Part shown: positions 62,728 through 64,000 of the stretch, in pieces
How the letters are laid out: every line of letters begins with the position of its first letter
How positions within the stretch are numbered: position 1 is the stretch's first letter
Assembly: GCF_009495355.1 (NCBI RefSeq)
Contig: NZ_VZAD01000097.1
Span: 1-64,000 of the forward strand
DNA: 64,000 bases
Source of the DNA: Segatella copri
GTDB lineage: Bacteria; Bacteroidota; Bacteroidia; Bacteroidales; Bacteroidaceae
Direction: 5' to 3'
Notes under the pieces: generated by a model
Databases searched by the model: none
The model's input: the letters and a program-made list of their open reading frames with translations, nothing else
What the model was told of the DNA's origin: nothing
Position numbers and translations under genes: made by a program

Positions 62728-64000
62728 TTATTTAACAACCTCATTCTGAAGAAATTTCTGATAAGCGTCACGATAGCCATTAAAAACATTGATATCAACA
62801 TGCCCACGGATACCACTTACTCTTCCATCTGGACATAACTGCCACAAAACCAACCTGATATCTGGTTTGTACTCGCCATAACGGGCTATCCATACGCGAT
62901 AGTTCCGCTTCAGGTCGGGCGCATATTTCAGGTAACGGTTCACAAACATCTGACTGATATAGAGTATCGGTCTTGTGCCTGTTTGGCGTTCCACATATCT
63001 CAGCCATGCCCTTACTTGTGCAAACATAGCGTCTGGTCCGCCCATCTGCTTAATCTGCCGTGGTGTCGGTTCCAGGTCGAGTACGGGTGGAAAATCACCC
63101 CTTCTTACCAGAGCATGCTTCATAAACTTGCGGGCCTGTGCCAGTCCGGGCTTACGAGGCGAGAAGAAATGATAGCTTCCCACCCTGAAACCATGCGCCT
63201 TTGCTGCCCGATAGTCTTTACGGTAATAGGGATTGAGCAGGGAGGCTCCTTCCGTACACTTGATATAGATGAAGCTGATGGGATAGCTTATACTTCCACT
63301 GACTGTTTTGCGACTGATGTTGCCCAAGTGGGTAATACGCAATTTACTCCATCGGATGGGGTATTTCTTCTTACCTATAATATGCTGATATTTAGATATA
63401 TCTATGCCGTATATTCTATCATAGGTATAGACAAGACGCTCGCCACGATAACGGTCGTTTTTCCATTCTCCCACGCAGAGTTGTTTGCCAGACTCAATGC
63501 CAAATCCGAATCCATCACGATGTCCATGTTTCCATTGTCCTTCATAGTGCGACCCGTCATTTCCCATCCACGTACCATGACCATGAGGATGGAACAGAGA
63601 GTCTCGCTCGCCTGTATAGATACCTGCAGAGTCTGCCTGCATTACCTTCACAAAGGACTGGCAGAAAGGCACGACGTCCATCTTTATTCCATAGAAGGCA
63701 CTTCGCTGATTAATGGCACAGGCAGAGTCGGGCAGGGCTTGCGATGACAGGCGAAAGTAGTTCATGCCTTTCTGCATATCGTGCTTCTCCAATTGGCATG
63801 ACTGACTTGACAACTGACGAGTTGACAACTGACCGATGTATAAAACTTTGTAAGACAACTGTCTTACGATTCGAAGCGAGGTAGTGTCGACTGTATGATG
63901 CAGAGAATCCAGTAGTTTTTTAGCCTTTTCGAGCCGAACTTTCTGCTGTTCTGCATAATCTGCAATCATGCCATAGCCTTCGTCGCGTACATTGTGCGAA
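62728..64000 (-). CDS. MORN-repeat GH25 lysozyme-like protein, 5' end outside the window
   Basis: The C-terminal 413 residues follow the first visible in-frame ATG at 63969, but the open frame continues through S-H-N-V-R-D-E-G-Y-G to the window edge, so the true start is further upstream. A coiled-coil-like start (QQKVRLEKAKKLLDSL) is followed by MORN-like units (GHGTWMGNDGSHYEGQWKHG, GEWKNDRYRGERL). The GH25 domain shows YGIDISKYQ, IKCTEGASL and PVLDLEPTP with the catalytic acids. The fusion of MORN repeats with a lysozyme is unusual. Confidence 0.8.
   Translation of the reverse strand, partial: SHNVRDEGYGMIADYAEQQKVRLEKAKKLLDSLHHTVDTTSLRIVRQLSYKVLYIGQLSTRQLSSQSCQLEKHDMQKGMNYFRLSSQALPDSACAINQRSAFYGIKMDVVPFCQSFVKVMQADSAGIYTGERDSLFHPHGHGTWMGNDGSHYEGQWKHGHRDGFGFGIESGKQLCVGEWKNDRYRGERLVYTYDRIYGIDISKYQHIIGKKKYPIRWSKLRITHLGNISRKTVSGSISYPISFIYIKCTEGASLLNPYYRKDYRAAKAHGFRVGSYHFFSPRKPGLAQARKFMKHALVRRGDFPPVLDLEPTPRQIKQMGGPDAMFAQVRAWLRYVERQTGTRPILYISQMFVNRYLKYAPDLKRNYRVWIARYGEYKPDIRLVLWQLCPDGRVSGIRGHVDINVFNGYRDAYQKFLQNEVVK

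Overview
The window looks like a chromosome segment of a Bacteroidota gut commensal, most like Prevotella/Segatella. Reasons: promoters repeatedly match the Bacteroidota consensus (TTTG, about 20 bp, TAnnTTTG); a short 290-aa primary sigma factor is present; and family members typical of the phylum occur (HU-HIG regulator, DUF5686, PPi-dependent phosphofructokinase, AddAB-type nuclease, OmpP1/FadL porin, a C-terminal domain like a type IX secretion signal). No rRNA, tRNA or CRISPR array was seen. All assignments come from reading sequence and motifs; no database search was run. || Region 1 (1-20.2 kb) is an extracellular polysaccharide locus transcribed leftwards. From upstream to downstream it holds an SLBB outer-membrane exporter (17564-20155), glycosyltransferases, an EpsG-like polymerase, a Wzx-like flippase, a Wzz-like chain-length protein, a GT11 fucosyltransferase and a GT2 enzyme (6425-13672), and finally two initiating phosphoglycosyl transferases, one polytopic WecA/TagO-like and one monotopic PglC-like (761-2424). 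Accessory genes interrupt it: three AAA-ATPase_like proteins with C-terminal PD-(D/E)XK nuclease motifs (2720-4459, 4600-6162, 15718-17472), an AlbA_2/Schlafen-type ATPase (14221-15579), and a mosaic of broken pieces of these genes (13739-14207). The first two ATPase genes belong to different subfamilies but carry an identical 49-bp promoter module. The AlbA_2 gene lies between 72-bp direct repeats of an ATPase-gene tail. This is the most likely place for an undescribed mobile or defence-like module. || Region 2 (20.2-35.1 kb) is mostly core: hisC, hisD and hisG leftwards, a lytic transglycosylase, a YgiQ-type radical SAM protein, a golvesin/FnIII secreted protein, an acyltransferase, PPi-phosphofructokinase, a GH25 lysozyme and prmA. 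|| Region 3 (35.3-50.2 kb) holds a secreted aromatic-rich protein, a FadL-like porin, an HU-like regulator with four 21-bp repeats in its leader, two alpha/beta hydrolases, a PL9-type pectate lyase, a SulP transporter and a uronate branch (tagaturonate reductase, an SDR likely to be fructuronate reductase, a YhcH-family protein). Together these suggest pectin and galacturonate use. || Region 4 (50.5-64 kb) has a nitroreductase remnant, a DjlA-like co-chaperone, a MaoC dehydratase, a UDP-sugar dehydrogenase, and a probable rpoD-DUF5686-addA-addB operon. It ends in a MORN-repeat GH25 gene cut by the window edge. REP-like palindromic elements recur in five intergenic places.
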